From Liolophura sinensis (Eukaryota > Mollusca > Polyplacophora > Chitonida > Chitonidae): 64,000 bases of DNA. Where the stretch lies: NCBI RefSeq assembly GCF_032854445.1, contig NC_088298.1:3652160-3716159 (forward strand), in the 5' to 3' direction. The notes beneath the pieces were generated by a model. The model saw only the letters and a program-made list of their open reading frames with translations, was not told where the DNA came from and did not search any database. The position numbers and the translations under genes are program-made. Shown here one piece after another: positions 1 to 10,239 of this stretch. Position 1 is the stretch's first letter. The number at the start of each line of letters is the position of its first letter.

Positions 1-64
1 TGGGGCTCGAACCCGTGACATTCGCGTTATTAGCCCGACGCTCTGCCGACTGAGCCAACCGGTT
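1..64 (-). tRNA. partial tRNA-Ile(AAU)-like sequence at window edge
   Basis: Read on the minus strand this has a D-arm (GCTC stem, 8-base loop, GAGC), a 7-base anticodon loop CTAATAA with AAU at the anticodon position, and a T-loop TTCGAGC after GGG. The 3' acceptor strand lies outside the window, so the acceptor stem cannot be tested. There is one G-G mismatch in the anticodon stem and one C-A mismatch in the T-stem. That fits a decayed tRNA or a tRNA-derived SINE head at least as well as a working tRNA gene. Confidence 0.4.
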
Positions 65-532
65 ATTCATGCAATACGGTGGCTTTTCAACCTCCGTAAT
101 CAAGCGGCGCCTGCTGTATACGTATATCAGGCAGTTGAAGATCAGGTCTCCGTGTTTTAAAAAGATAATTTTTAAATAAATTAAAATAAAAATTGATTCT
201 CATCAAGAATGTTATTTTCTGGGCCGTTTATTCGCGTACCTCTAGGCCGGAATATTCGACCTTATAGACGGGTTGATTATATGAAAGAACCCACAAAGAA
301 CTAACAAAACCAGTAGAGCATTATAATCCTGGTTTGTTGTCCGTGTAGACAAGGCGAGTGTATACATCAGACTGATACGGAGTTTGCTTGACTTCAGTTT
401 TGGATCCACTGTCTATACATCAAAACCTGAGTCTTAGAAAAGATAGCGCTGTAGAGTGGCGTACCACCGAGGTGATCGACCTTTTGTAAGACAACCCCGG
501 CTTGTAAAGTTGGAGGGAAACGCAGGGCGCGG
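65..532. other. no gene seen
   Basis: No supported open frame, splice-paired exon or recognisable repeat was found here. The stretch would hold the next gene body if the direct repeat to its right marks a tandem array of RING genes, but nothing RING-like is visible. Confidence 0.4.
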
Positions 533-736
533 GCCTAAGTGAGAGCACTAAAAGTGATGTATCATTGGCGGGCGTGTTTTCATATATCCATCTCGGCTAC
601 ATTTTCCCGCGCGTTTCATACAGAATCCTCCGCCTGGCAGAGCTGTGCGCGTGACGCTACATTGTTGTCAGCCGGGGTTGTGTTCACCTCGCCTGCTATC
701 TATATATGTAATATATGTATATATGTCTAATACTGA
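533..736 (+). repeat. left direct repeat flanking the RING-gene unit
   Basis: The segment from about 602 to 736 closely matches 4077-4214 in the same orientation, with only scattered substitutions and short indels. Both end in a TA-rich tract followed by ATGTCTAATACTG. Weaker similarity extends left to about 533, matching about 4010. The right copy lies directly upstream of the RING promoter. This left copy lacks a recognisable TATA box next to it. Confidence 0.7.
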
Positions 737-926
737 CAACCCTACCCTGCACCGACTGACCTGCCTGCCTACCTCCCAACCAGCCTGCATTGGAAATACA
801 TAAGTAACAGCAATACATTATACACACACAAGAAATTTTGGTGGTTTTTTTCCACGCCGCGGGATGTATGTGTATATACTAGCGTGATATAGCGTGTAGT
901 AGACTAGAGCACAGTATAACAGTATA

Positions 927-1245
927 TGGAATATAGATATAGATAGATAAATAGAGAAAACAGTGGTTTGTTTGTTTCAGGCTGGGTATAAATTAGGCAG
1001 AGTTTTAAGTAACACCAATACATTACGTATATACACAAGACAAGGGGATGTAGATATAGATAGATAAATAGAGAAAACAGTGGTTTGTTTGTTTCAGGCT
1101 GGGTATAAATTAGGCAGAGTTTTAAGTAACACCAATACATTACGTATATACACAAGACAAGGGGATGTGGATATAGATAGATAAATAGAGAAAACAGTGG
1201 TTTGTTTGTTTCAGGGTGGATATGAATTAGGCAGAGTTTTAGGTG
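927..1245 (+). repeat. 117-bp tandem repeat, about 2.7 copies
   Basis: A unit beginning with a GATA-rich stretch (TAGATATAGATAGATAAAT) and containing TTTGTTTGTTTCAGG recurs every 117 bp, near 934, 1051 and 1168. The 83-residue minus-strand frame across it is a by-product of the repeat. Confidence 0.85.
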
Positions 1246-1467
1246 GAGTAGAAGGTTAGGAAGACTTTGAGGATTTGGGATAAAAAAAAAAAAAAAATGG
1301 GGAGACTGTGTCTGGTGTGGGGCTTCTTTTTTCTTTTCTTTTTTTAGTGCTTAGATTTGAGAAAGTACTCTTTCGGGAAGAGTTGGGTGGCCCTGAAAAG
1401 GGCCGTTGGACAGTGCTGCTGTTTTCTTTCTTTTTTTTTTTTAAACAGCCATTTTTTTCTTTTTTAA

Positions 1468-2544
1468 CCCATATCCGCCCAAGCCATTTTTAGTAAATAA
1501 AGCTGAATCTGCCCAGCCCTATAGAAAAATAACTATTGTTTTCTGCACAGTGAACAGAAAATGTAGATTCTACACATTTGGTTTGAAAGGAACTATGTCA
1601 AGTTATATACTGTTAGAAAGCCTAATAACTGTCCTACAACATGGAATGATTTATTACATAACATTTTTGCTGTTGTCATGGTTACCGTACCTGTGAAAAC
1701 TAAGAATAGTGGGGGTAAATTTATCACAACAGTGGAGTTGTAGGTTTATCTGCACCCATAAAATCAGAAATAAAGCTATAAAATGATTTCTTTCCTGGAT
1801 ACTGTAGAGGTATTGGCGTAGTACACAGAGACAGACATCACAACTTACTTAGCTACAGTATAAGGTAACAGGTGAGAATTAATTACAGGTGTGTTGTTTT
1901 GAAATATAACGTCACTACACAAGTTAGAATATCCAGAAGTGTTGCAGCTCCATTTCAATGTACAGTAACCATGTAACATGTCCATAAACACAATAAAATA
2001 AAATTACAGACTATCAATCACTCTGTCCAGGTAAACTGATTTATTTTGGGGATATTCTCATCAAATATCATGGCTCAAATCAATTTTTGCAAACATTGTA
2101 TGACATGTAATTGGACACATTTGAAAATACCAAGATTTTTTTTCCTCGTTTTTCCTTTGAATGCCACGAACAATGCCGAGAGGAATGTTATCATCCGAAG
2201 AATCCGTGTCTTCTGCCATTTTTACACACAAAAATCACCTCCAACAGCGCGAGATGCTCAGTCCGCACAGGGTAAACACGTGTGCAAACAAAACCTGCCA
2301 CGCCCCGCCTGCACTGTCCACTAATTTTACTGAACAATCGATGTAAATTTCTTCAAAATCGCAAAACACAAGACTGCAACTACAACGGAAGCCCGCTGAA
2401 GCAGATCTGACGTCACATCAATGCTACGGGGATTCCCCAAACCAAGAAAAGCGTGACCTAAATGATGATACGGAATACCCCGTATCTGGGCATATTCAGC
2501 TTTCAAAACACGTACGGCGTACGCCGTACTTGGGCGGATATGGG
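1468..2544. mobile_element. piggyBac-type non-autonomous element (MITE)
   Basis: A 1077-bp segment is bounded by perfect 16-bp terminal inverted repeats, CCCATATCCGCCCAAG at 1468-1483 and its reverse complement at 2529-2544. On both sides the flank is TTAA (1464-1467 and 2545-2548). TTAA target duplication plus inverted repeats starting CCC is the hallmark of the piggyBac superfamily. There is no transposase frame, so it must have been mobilised in trans. A perfect 18-bp palindrome abuts the right inverted repeat, and a CRE octamer lies inside at 2408-2415. The element sits in a T-rich tract downstream of the RING gene. Confidence 0.85.
2512..2529. other. perfect 18-bp palindrome near the right end of the MITE
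   Basis: GTACGGCGTACGCCGTAC equals its own reverse complement. Its last base overlaps the first base of the right terminal inverted repeat. Subterminal palindromes of this kind can be transposase-binding or cruciform-forming sites, but that role is inferred. Confidence 0.8.
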
Positions 2545-2660
2545 TTAAACAGCCATTTTTTTTTTTTTTTAAACAGCCAGCTGTTTTTTTTTCTTTTTTA
2601 AAACAACAAATACAACAGGTTCACAACATGAAAAACGATTAAAACAAGATTGACAAACAA

Positions 2661-3584
2661 TTAATAAAAGAGACGAATAATACGTAATATATACAAATTA
2701 CAAAATGGGCACCGGTGGGGTGCGAAACGACGAGCACAGGTAAGGCAAATCGCTGCATGCCCACAGGGTAAGAGACACGCATCGGCCACTCTTACATAAC
2801 AAATCCGACACTCACGTGTCGGAAAACCGTCCGATGTGTGTCTCCTCCTCCCCTGTGGGGACGCAGCAAGTGCCTCACCTGCACCGCTCTCAGGTGATGG
2901 TGGGTTGGTTGGTGGTGGGTCGGCTGGTGTTGATGACGCTGGTGCTGGTGCGGGTGGTGCGGCTGGTGGTGGTGGTGGGATCGACCCCGGAGCTGGCGTC
3001 AGTGGTATTGCTCCCACCGCCGCGGGGATTAAAAACCACTGCAGGGGAGGGTCGGCTCGCAATCGAGCCTCAGTGTGGCGAACTAAGGCTTGCCTATCCT
3101 CTAGGCTAATATAATTTTGGGAATTGACAGGCCTCACCTCCCCCGCTTGCTCGACTGGTATCTGTGGCTGTGGAGCTGTCGCTGTTGGTTCTTCAACCCC
3201 ACGGCGGGTGTCACCACCCCGAGGCTGGGGTGGGACGTGAACTCGGGGCCGACCCCGACGAGCGGATAGCCAGCCAGGTGGTGGTGGAGGTGGTGTTACT
3301 TCCATCAACCGCTCACTCTCGCCGTGGTCTGGATTTGGACTCCCACGTAGTCGTTCTTCATCCTCCCCTTCGGTTATATCGTCCAGGTCAAGCCGCCGGG
3401 GTAGCCCCCGCCCGACACCTCGCCCCAGGGAACTCCTCGGTCTGAAGAACCGATTAATATTAGGCTGGGTTAAACGCCCCTCCCGGGCGAGGGTTATTAA
3501 TTCGGCTAATCTACCTCGCCCACGCCCGCCCTGGATGTTTGGTGATGGTGGTTCGGTGGTGGTCGTGCTGGGGGATGTCGCCAT
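2661..3584 (-). CDS. intronless proline-rich RING-finger protein (putative E3 ubiquitin ligase)
   Basis: The first ATG of the open frame is at 3584, giving 307 residues. The C-terminus (about residues 259-296; 2697-2810) is a complete C3HC4 RING with spacing C-x2-C-x11-C-x1-H-x3-C-x2-C-x8-C-x2-C, including LLPCGH and CPFC. RING domains of this class, as in IAP and MDM2-like proteins, recruit ubiquitin-conjugating enzymes. The rest is low-complexity: an Arg/Gly block, then long Pro/Ala/Ser stretches that are probably disordered. No BIR or membrane segment is seen. The frame stays open upstream to an in-frame TAA at 3753-3755, and beyond it a 52-codon frame starts at 3911. The gene is strikingly GC-rich beside AT-rich neighbours and has its own core promoter, which suggests horizontal or viral-like origin. 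Large DNA viruses of molluscs carry RING genes, but nothing here proves that source. Confidence 0.7.
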   Translation of the reverse strand: MATSPSTTTTEPPSPNIQGGRGRGRLAELITLAREGRLTQPNINRFFRPRSSLGRGVGRGLPRRLDLDDITEGEDEERLRGSPNPDHGESERLMEVTPPPPPPGWLSARRGRPRVHVPPQPRGGDTRRGVEEPTATAPQPQIPVEQAGEVRPVNSQNYISLEDRQALVRHTEARLRADPPLQWFLIPAAVGAIPLTPAPGSIPPPPPAAPPAPAPASSTPADPPPTNPPSPESGAGEALAASPQGRRRHTSDGFPTRECRICYVRVADACLLPCGHAAICLTCARRFAPHRCPFCNLYILRIIRLFY

Positions 3585-3752
3585 AACTCCCTCCCTCACT
3601 CGACCGCACCCGGCGCAGGTGCAGGGCTCAGCTCGTCTTCCCCGGTTGGGGTTCAATTCCAGCTGGGGCTGTTGCTCGGGTCGTTCTGTATTTTCCAGCT
3701 GGTGGTGTTGTTGTTCGGTTGTTGGTTCGACATTTTGGGTAGTAGGTTGTTG

Positions 3753-3911
3753 TTACTGTTCTGGTGACTCTGGTGACTCGGGTATGACGATTGTTGGGTC
3801 GGACGGGGGAGACCAAACCCAAGCTCCTTCGTTGTCGTCATCCCATGGTGATTCCTCACTCTCTGAGGTTGTGGCCCACTCATCGTCGAGATCTCCCAAA
3901 AAAAGAGCCAT
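3753..3911 (-). CDS. 52-residue acidic frame upstream of, and in frame with, the RING frame
   Basis: ATG at 3911 opens a 52-residue frame rich in Asp, Glu, Ser and Trp, starting MALFLGDLDDEW. It stops at TAA (3755-3753) in the context CAG TAA CAA. The same frame stays open for the rest of the RING protein. It is either a short leader frame, or the N-terminus of one longer protein cut by a CAA-to-TAA change or read through at the stop. It begins roughly 45 bp downstream of the predicted initiator, so it is the first frame ribosomes would meet. Confidence 0.5.
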   Translation of the reverse strand: MALFLGDLDDEWATTSESEESPWDDDNEGAWVWSPPSDPTIVIPESPESPEQ

Positions 3912-3949
3912 AATAATAAAATGTCGATACAAGCTGTAGATATTATTTG

Positions 3950-3993
3950 TGCTCAGTCTGACCAACTCAAACCCGCGGTTATGCTATATATAC
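3950..3993 (-). promoter_or_regulatory. core promoter of the RING gene (TATA + initiator)
   Basis: On the minus strand GTATATATAG occupies 3984-3993. A TCAGAC initiator-like sequence lies about 30-35 bp downstream (near 3954-3959), the normal TATA-to-start distance. The first ATG follows at 3911. The compact TATA/initiator layout and lack of introns fit a virus-like or retrocopy-like gene. Confidence 0.6.
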
Positions 3994-4009
3994 TTCTAAC
4001 CCTGGCCTG

Positions 4010-4214
4010 GGCGAAAGCACGACAAAAGGAATTATCAGCCCACTGATTGGATGATGAGTGCGAGCGGGCTTTTATGTTTTCTCCCGCCCGTTTCATACAG
4101 AATCATCAGCCCGGCAGAGCTGTGCGCGTGACGCTACATTGTTGTCAGCCGGGGTTGTGTTCAACTCGCCTGCTATGTATATATCTTATATATATGCAAT
4201 ATGTCTAATACTGC
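4010..4214 (+). repeat. right direct repeat flanking the RING-gene unit
   Basis: This matches 533-736 in the same orientation, best over 4077-4214. It lies immediately upstream of the RING promoter, so the duplicated block could include regulatory sequence. No short target-site duplication was found outside the pair. Confidence 0.7.
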
Positions 4215-4215
4215 A

Positions 4216-4782
4216 TCGGCTGGTGGTTGTGATTTCTACGTGTATAAGTGTCAATTAAATAAGTGGTCATTATAGGCTTAGATGTCTTCTTTTCTCCCCT
4301 GAACCCGCTTTGCTTCTTGAAAGTTAATTTAAAACAGTAAGAGCTATCTCATGTTACATGTTTGTAACAGTATATGAAAAAGTATAAAAAACTTCTTTAC
4401 TAGATAATTTACTATCCACAGCTGAGATCGTTAGATTTCTTATTGAAATAACAGTAGTTTTAGTTCATTATATTTAAGGATAGTTGTGTCTTTTAATAGT
4501 TTGTAACTCCAGTAAAGCTAGATAGAAAGCCTGAGTAGCTTAGAGGATATTTCCTTATGTATTTCGTAGTAGAAATCCACGAATGTGTGCGGTGTCAAAT
4601 GTATGTAAACAAGGGGGCTAACTCCTGATGGAATACGCGTAGCAGGGGCGACTACTTTTGTTGGAATAATGGAAATAAGGGGTATAACTCTAAATGTCAA
4701 ACGTCAATACGTGTCTGGAAAGAGTAATTTATAGTAACTTTCTTTATTTTTTGTTCCAAAACTGTATAGGGGTTTTGTAGAG

Positions 4783-4785
<3 letters not shown>
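4216..4785. other. AT-rich spacer, no gene seen
   Basis: Only short unsupported frames occur. No splice-paired exon or known repeat family was recognised. Confidence 0.5.

Positions 4786-4786
<1 letters not shown>

Positions 4787-4839
<53 letters not shown>
4787..4839. repeat. (TA)n microsatellite
   Basis: An uninterrupted TA dinucleotide run of about 50 bp. Confidence 0.95.
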
Positions 4840-4842
<3 letters not shown>

Positions 4843-4904
4843 CTAGGGTTGATATCTATCAGAATGGCTCCCCCACCCAACTGGCCCAGCGAAGCGTGGA
4901 AGGG

Positions 4905-4959
4905 GGTGACGTCACACCTGCCGCCAGCCCTTCGGGCTGGCGGCTGGTGTGACGTCACC
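4905..4959. promoter_or_regulatory. 26-bp inverted repeat with a CRE octamer in each arm
   Basis: Arms 4905-4930 and 4934-4959 are reverse complements at 25 of 26 positions. The tip reads CCC-TTC-GGG, which as RNA gives a C(UUCG)G tetraloop. Each arm contains the palindromic CRE/ATF octamer TGACGTCA (4907-4914 and 4950-4957). The arms are GC-rich in an AT-rich setting. It lies just left of the tandem membrane-protein array, whose promoters carry the same octamer. It may be a paired CRE enhancer, a transcript hairpin or the remnant of a foldback element; its function is unknown. Confidence 0.75.
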
Positions 4960-5284
4960 ACCACATCACCACACTCAAAACCTCCTCCTCAAACCTCCTC
5001 CTCAAAACGACACCAAAGCCACATTCTCAACTACCAACAGTGTCTGCATTACAAACGGACTGCTACAAGGAGACACAGTCGTGATATGAACAAAACTACG
5101 TTGGAAGCGACGTTAAACTCCATCAAACAAGCAAACTCAGCAATATTCAGTGCCAAAGAACGTGTTTACGTCGCTTCATTGATAATCTTCCGCTAAGTAA
5201 TTAAGACAGGAACAATGAAAGCGACGTTTACAACAACAGGAACAAAAACAAACAAATAATCCATTCCCCACGGTCGTGTTTTAG

Positions 5285-5290
5285 TTTATT
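5285..5290 (-). terminator. poly(A) signal AATAAA, copy 1
   Basis: AATAAA on the minus strand about 305 bp past the stop codon, at the same place in all four copies. Confidence 0.5.
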
Positions 5291-6722
5291 TTAACTAAAA
5301 TAGTTAGAAAGTACAGCGTGATATGATATGCGTAACAATTAAGTTGTTGAAAAGGTTTACCAGATCGAAGCTAACACTTTCGGGTCATCAAGCACTAAGT
5401 CTACTTGGTAATAGGCAGTAGGATTACGAGAGTCATCTTGTGTCAGGCAATGTGTTCTTTCTTGCTGTAGATTAATAAAGTCAGATCTAAATATTTTTGT
5501 GTGTGTTTTCGTTAAGTTTTAGTCGGTCATGAAGTTGAACTTTTGAAATGTAAGAAGTGGCTAATTGTATGGGATCGGTTCAGTTTTGCATTGCCTACAT
5601 TCTCAGAAGCAGAGAGCTCATTCCCTGGTCTTCTTCAGGCAAAATGGCTGATGCCACAGGTAGAGATGTTTCTCCAGCAGCAAGGGGGTCAGCAGGAGGA
5701 GGAGGAGGAGCCTCTACTTTATCAGGAGCAGATAACTCTGAAGGTTTTTTCTCGACCACGTCATCTCCGTGGCTGTTAGGAGGAACGAAAACTTCCTCTC
5801 GTGGACCTTCTGGCAACTCTTCTTGTTCAATGGCTATATTGCTGCCGGCGTCCGCTCTGTGAACAGGGATGACCTCCGTGCCGGATGTGGCGGGCTTTAC
5901 CGAGACTACATCCTCTCCGCCGGAAATGTCGACCATGTTTTTTTCCGCTTCGCCTTCTCCCGTTCTCGCCTGGCCTCCTTCTCCGCCTCTTTCACCTTCT
6001 CCTTCTCTCGCTGTGCTTTCCGTTTAAGCCACGCCTCGTGCTTCTTGTCCCGGGTTTCCTTCTCGAAAGTAAACCATGGACGCTTTTCGATGTGGAGGTG
6101 ACCAAAGGCGTGCTCGATGCTGGCTAACTCCCGTCCCTCGATGGTGTAGATCGGCAGTTTCCGCTCCCCGAGTCGGTGATGCGTCAACATGAATATGTTA
6201 ATCATGTCGACAGCGTCCTGGGCGTCATACGGGCCGTACATGTCTGTCCACACAGCCCGACCTGAAACAACAGACAGAATAAAAAATAATCAACTTCCCA
6301 CTGCCTGGCATCATGACCTGAATTAATATCAGTTAAAGGGTGATCAAGAGGAGATGAAGTCGTAATAAACAACAGACCATATTAAACAGCTTGGACCTTA
6401 CCGGAGCTTTAGAACGCAAATTAATCCTATAATTTGTGCACAGATTCATAGAAAACATATAAAATATTTAAATATTTACAGAATACGCTAGCGATATGTA
6501 AAGACAACAATTAAGCAACTCACCATCCTTTCCTATTCGACAACGGGGAAACTGTCCCGGATCCGTTTCACGACCGTATTTTTCAAAATCCCTCCTGGAA
6601 GAAAAAATAGTCGGTTTTTTTTAATTACTTTTTACTTAAAAAGTAAACAAGTTATCAAAATTTCAGGAAATTTGTCGTTTTTCGGAGTCATATAATTTGT
6701 TCTCTAACCAACTTATTGTTTT

Positions 6723-6885
6723 GTTTATTTATTTATTTATTTGATTGGTGTTACGCCGTATTGAAGAATATTTTACTTATACCACTGCGGCAAGCATTAT
6801 GCTGGGAGGAAACCGGACAGAGCCCAAGGGAAACCCACGACCATCCGCAGGTTGATGAAACACCTTCCCGCATACGATATTTTTT
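6723..6885 (-). mobile_element. truncated tRNA-SINE (3' part), intron 2 of copy 1
   Basis: The TTTA-repeat tail, GATTGGTGTTACGCC and the body up to the CTTCCCGCATACG segment are present. The tRNA-like head is missing. The same insertion sits in all four units, so it predates the duplications. Confidence 0.75.
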
Positions 6886-7920
6886 TCTTTTCAGGCAAAC
6901 AGGAAGAATGGGAAAAAAATGAACGATCGACTATGACCATATATAGGAAATATGCAATTAACTTACTGGGCTTTTCTATTTGACGACATATACCAGTAAT
7001 ATCCCACTATAGAGAAAAGAAGGAGGAGCAAAATGCCGACCACGCCCATAACGATGTATATGTCATTGTCAGGTGATGACGATGTTGATGACGTGTCAGG
7101 GGTTGGACCGGGCTCTGGAGAAGAAATACCAGTCAAATTTGAATAAATACCAGTCAAATTTGAATTATTCAATGTATAAACGAACATACTGACTTTTTTG
7201 TCCAAAGCTGACCTTTATTTCCATTTTGTTTTTTCCCAATCACATAATTTGTGTACATTCATGTCAGTATAGCAACCACAAATGGCATTTGTACACAATA
7301 GTATATGTGAGCACTAGTGTCTACTTTAAAACGATTTTCTAAACACAGGGACATCTTCTGCCATTTTCTCTGGAATGTTGACAGAGTCTCATTTTTCAGT
7401 CAGATATATTTTTCTAGTTTATTAATGGGCTGTAACTTGTATAGGTACAACATGAACTCGCAGCGTTTGTTATCCAACTTGGACAACTCTTATTCAACAG
7501 CCATACTATATACTTGGAAAAAATTCAGGGAATGTTAACAAAAACCACACGAACATCTACATATCATTGCCATAATACAACACACAGTGTCTCACCGGAC
7601 ACCAAGGCGACCAGTTCCTCACATCGTCTTGATAACTCGCCTTTCACTTCGTAACGTCAAGTTAAAAATGAATGTTTATATAAACGACTTCAAGTCCGTT
7701 CATCTGTTTATATATCATATGAAAAGGCCAAACCATTTTGTTAACTGAAAGTCCTAAAGCCCGCGAAAATATGAAAACAGCTACAGGCTTGAAGCCACAC
7801 CACTTTAGTCCAAATTACTTTAGGTCAGTAGGCCTATAATCATGGAGATATATATACCCCCATGGTACAATGTTTCCCATTATAAAGAATTAGAACTGTT
7901 TGTAGTGCTTTGGTGAAAAT

Positions 7921-7975
7921 CGTGGCCGTTTGCGCAGTCTTTTGTGGACGTTTGCGCATTCTGTCGTTTGTTAAA
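7921..7975 (+). repeat. 22-bp minisatellite, about 2.5 units (copy 1)
   Basis: GTTTGCGCAGTC-type units lie in intron 1. The homologous site in the other copies has about 4, 4 and 10 units. Confidence 0.7.
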
Positions 7976-8765
7976 GAGAACTTGTAGCCTATTCAACAAA
8001 TATAGCGTGTGTATCTTTTCGCGGCCGCCCTAGTTTACGTAAAGCTTTTTATTGACTACCCAAAACCGGTGGTTTTCTCCAGGCACTCCGGCTTTTTCCG
8101 CCCATAAAACTATATGTCACAAATTCTTTAGAACGGTATTAAGATTCAATTAAATAAATCAACACATAAATAGTTACTGGAAACGAAAGAGCCAATATGT
8201 ACATAGTGTGTGCAGGGAAAGTTTTTACAACTAGAATAGAGAATTCGTAAAACGCCATCTCGCCTTAAACAACCGCCCAAAGCCATGTAGGCTACACTTT
8301 AGCTCTAACGTGTACTTCTAGGATGTGGTCACATTTTTTGATGTACGTGTTTTCATAAGCACACTTAGCTACTTGCACAAGCGGAGGTGTTTTTCTCTAC
8401 CATTTGGACCTCTGTAAAGTGTCTCACATTTGCAAATACCCCAACCTTTTCCGTAAAACTCCCCTCAGTCCAACGTTTTTTAATTTCATCGCAACATACA
8501 GGTTGGTGCCGTATTTAATTTTTGCACCTAAGGTTCTCCATTTAAAGATGAAGAGAAAAGCATTTGATCAAATATGCTTTAGTTCACCAGTATCAAATTG
8601 AATTCCGTTACGAATCTTACCTTGCCCAGTGTTTACAGTCGGCACAGTAGTACCAGTCGATTTAGCTGTTGTCGTAACAGTTTCTCATCCAGTCAGTGGT
8701 AGGGCAGATGTCTTGTGTACACAATAGTTGAAAAGAAACAGCAAAGAAAGTCTGAAAACGTTCAT

Positions 8766-8910
8766 CTTTTCTGTGCGGCGATTCGTCAACTGGGACAATA
8801 GCCCCAAGCGCGTGAACGATTGTGACGTCATGAAACCATATGGCGTCTATAGGACATCGGAACGTCCCGAAGTCTTCCGATCGAACGACGTCGTTTCCGC
8901 TAACTTTTTA
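8766..8910 (-). promoter_or_regulatory. promoter of copy 1 with CRE
   Basis: TGACGTCA lies at 8823-8830, 58 bp upstream of the ATG, with CRE half-sites nearby. The block up to about 8910 is conserved between all four copies, unlike the sequence beyond it. Confidence 0.55.
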
Positions 8911-9269
8911 TAATGAGAGACTCGAGGACGAGTTACACAGAAGGTCCAAATAACAGTAAAACACATCGTTTTCTGCGGTGACGTTGCAGTGCGTGTGTAC
9001 TTCATATATGTTTTATGATCTCACGTACACTGATAATTGTGACATAATAAAGGAATGAACAAATGAGTTTACAGCTATGGACCATCTTGAAACAGGAGTT
9101 TTGCGAGTTCCCCCATTCGATCAGTTTGTAAGTCATGTTTGCGAAACCCAAACCTATGTCTGGGAAACCACCGCACTGAGCCATGTAGATATCCATCAAT
9201 CTTACTGACATAAAGTCGTTATATCACCAGTAAGAAGTGGCTTTCTCTCTAATAGATTAAGATAAATAA

Positions 9270-9905
9270 ACCCGTGATAACTAAAGGCAAGGAATGTACA
9301 TGAACAAGTGCTAACTCAACCCAAGTATTGTAAATGAACCGATGTTAGCTCAAGCCACGGAATGTGAATGAACCGGCACTAACTCAAGCCACGGATTGTA
9401 AATGAACCGGTAATAACTGAAACCAAGGATTGTGACTGAACCAGTGCTAAATCAAGCTGGCATTACCCCAAATTTTGGCTGGTTTAATGAGGCGGTAGAC
9501 CTAGTTCCCCAAACCTAAGATGGTTAAATGAACAGGTAGGCCCAGTTCTCCGGACCCAAGATAGCTAAATGAACGGGTAGGCTTTATAGACTAAACCTAA
9601 AATGGTTAAATGAACTGGTGAGTATAGTACCCCAAACCTAAGATGGTTAAATGAACTGGTGGGTACAGTACCTCAAACCTGAGATGGTTAAATGAACTAG
9701 TTAGCATAATTCCACAAACCTTAGACGATAAAATTAACTGATGGGCCTGGTGTCTTAAATCTAAGATGGTTAAATACTGGTGGGTCTAGTACCCAAACCT
9801 AAAATGGATAAGTGAGCTGTTTGGCCTATTACCCCAAACCTCAGATGGTTAAATGAGCACATGTTATCCCAAACCTTTATACTCGTTAAATAAACCGGTA
9901 CTACC
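9270..9905 (+). repeat. degenerate 41-bp minisatellite upstream of copy 1
   Basis: Imperfect units carrying CCAAACCTAAGATGGTTAAA and GAACTGGTGGG recur about every 41 bp, preceded by shorter CAAGCCACGGATTGTAAATG-type units. Confidence 0.8.
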
Positions 9906-10239
9906 CCCAACAACTACACCACATAACAAAATGCAACGTCTTTCATGCATGGATGTTATGTATAACGTATACTGTTTAGCTATTAAGCAGCCCAACATCT
10001 TTTGAGAAGCCATACTATCAAAGAAGGATGATATCCCACTGTTGTCAGAAAGACATTGGCACCAACTGACAAGTCGTATCTGGGAAGTAACGTATCGTGG
10101 CGTAGTATCTATAGTGTGTCAGCGTCGTAGACGGCAGGTAAAGGGTTCAATCTCACATCATAGCTATAAGGCTATAGCATCAGTATTCTTGACATATACT
10201 ATCTCATTAGGCGCTCAGCATAAGAGGAATGGACCAAGT

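Larger units (their letters stand above)
5595..8765 (-). pseudogene. tandem membrane-protein gene, copy 1 (disrupted)
   Basis: Four exons match the intact copies: 8621-8765, 6967-7114, 6524-6594 and 5595-6261. All splice sites are still GT/AG. Two lesions break it. Codon 27 in exon 1 is TGA where the other copies have CGA (a CpG transition). Exon 4 lacks one base in the poly-T/C run near 5938-5946, so the coiled-coil part and the acidic C-terminus fall in different frames. Exon 4 also has one extra codon in a GGA run (near 5695-5710). The promoter CRE and poly(A) signal are retained, so a transcript may still be made. Two independent disabling changes argue that this copy no longer encodes the full protein. 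Confidence 0.8.

Noticed and set aside
533-4214. LTR retrotransposon bracketed by the two direct repeats
   Set aside because: There are no TG...CA ends, primer-binding site, polypurine tract or reverse-transcriptase frame, and no target duplication was seen.
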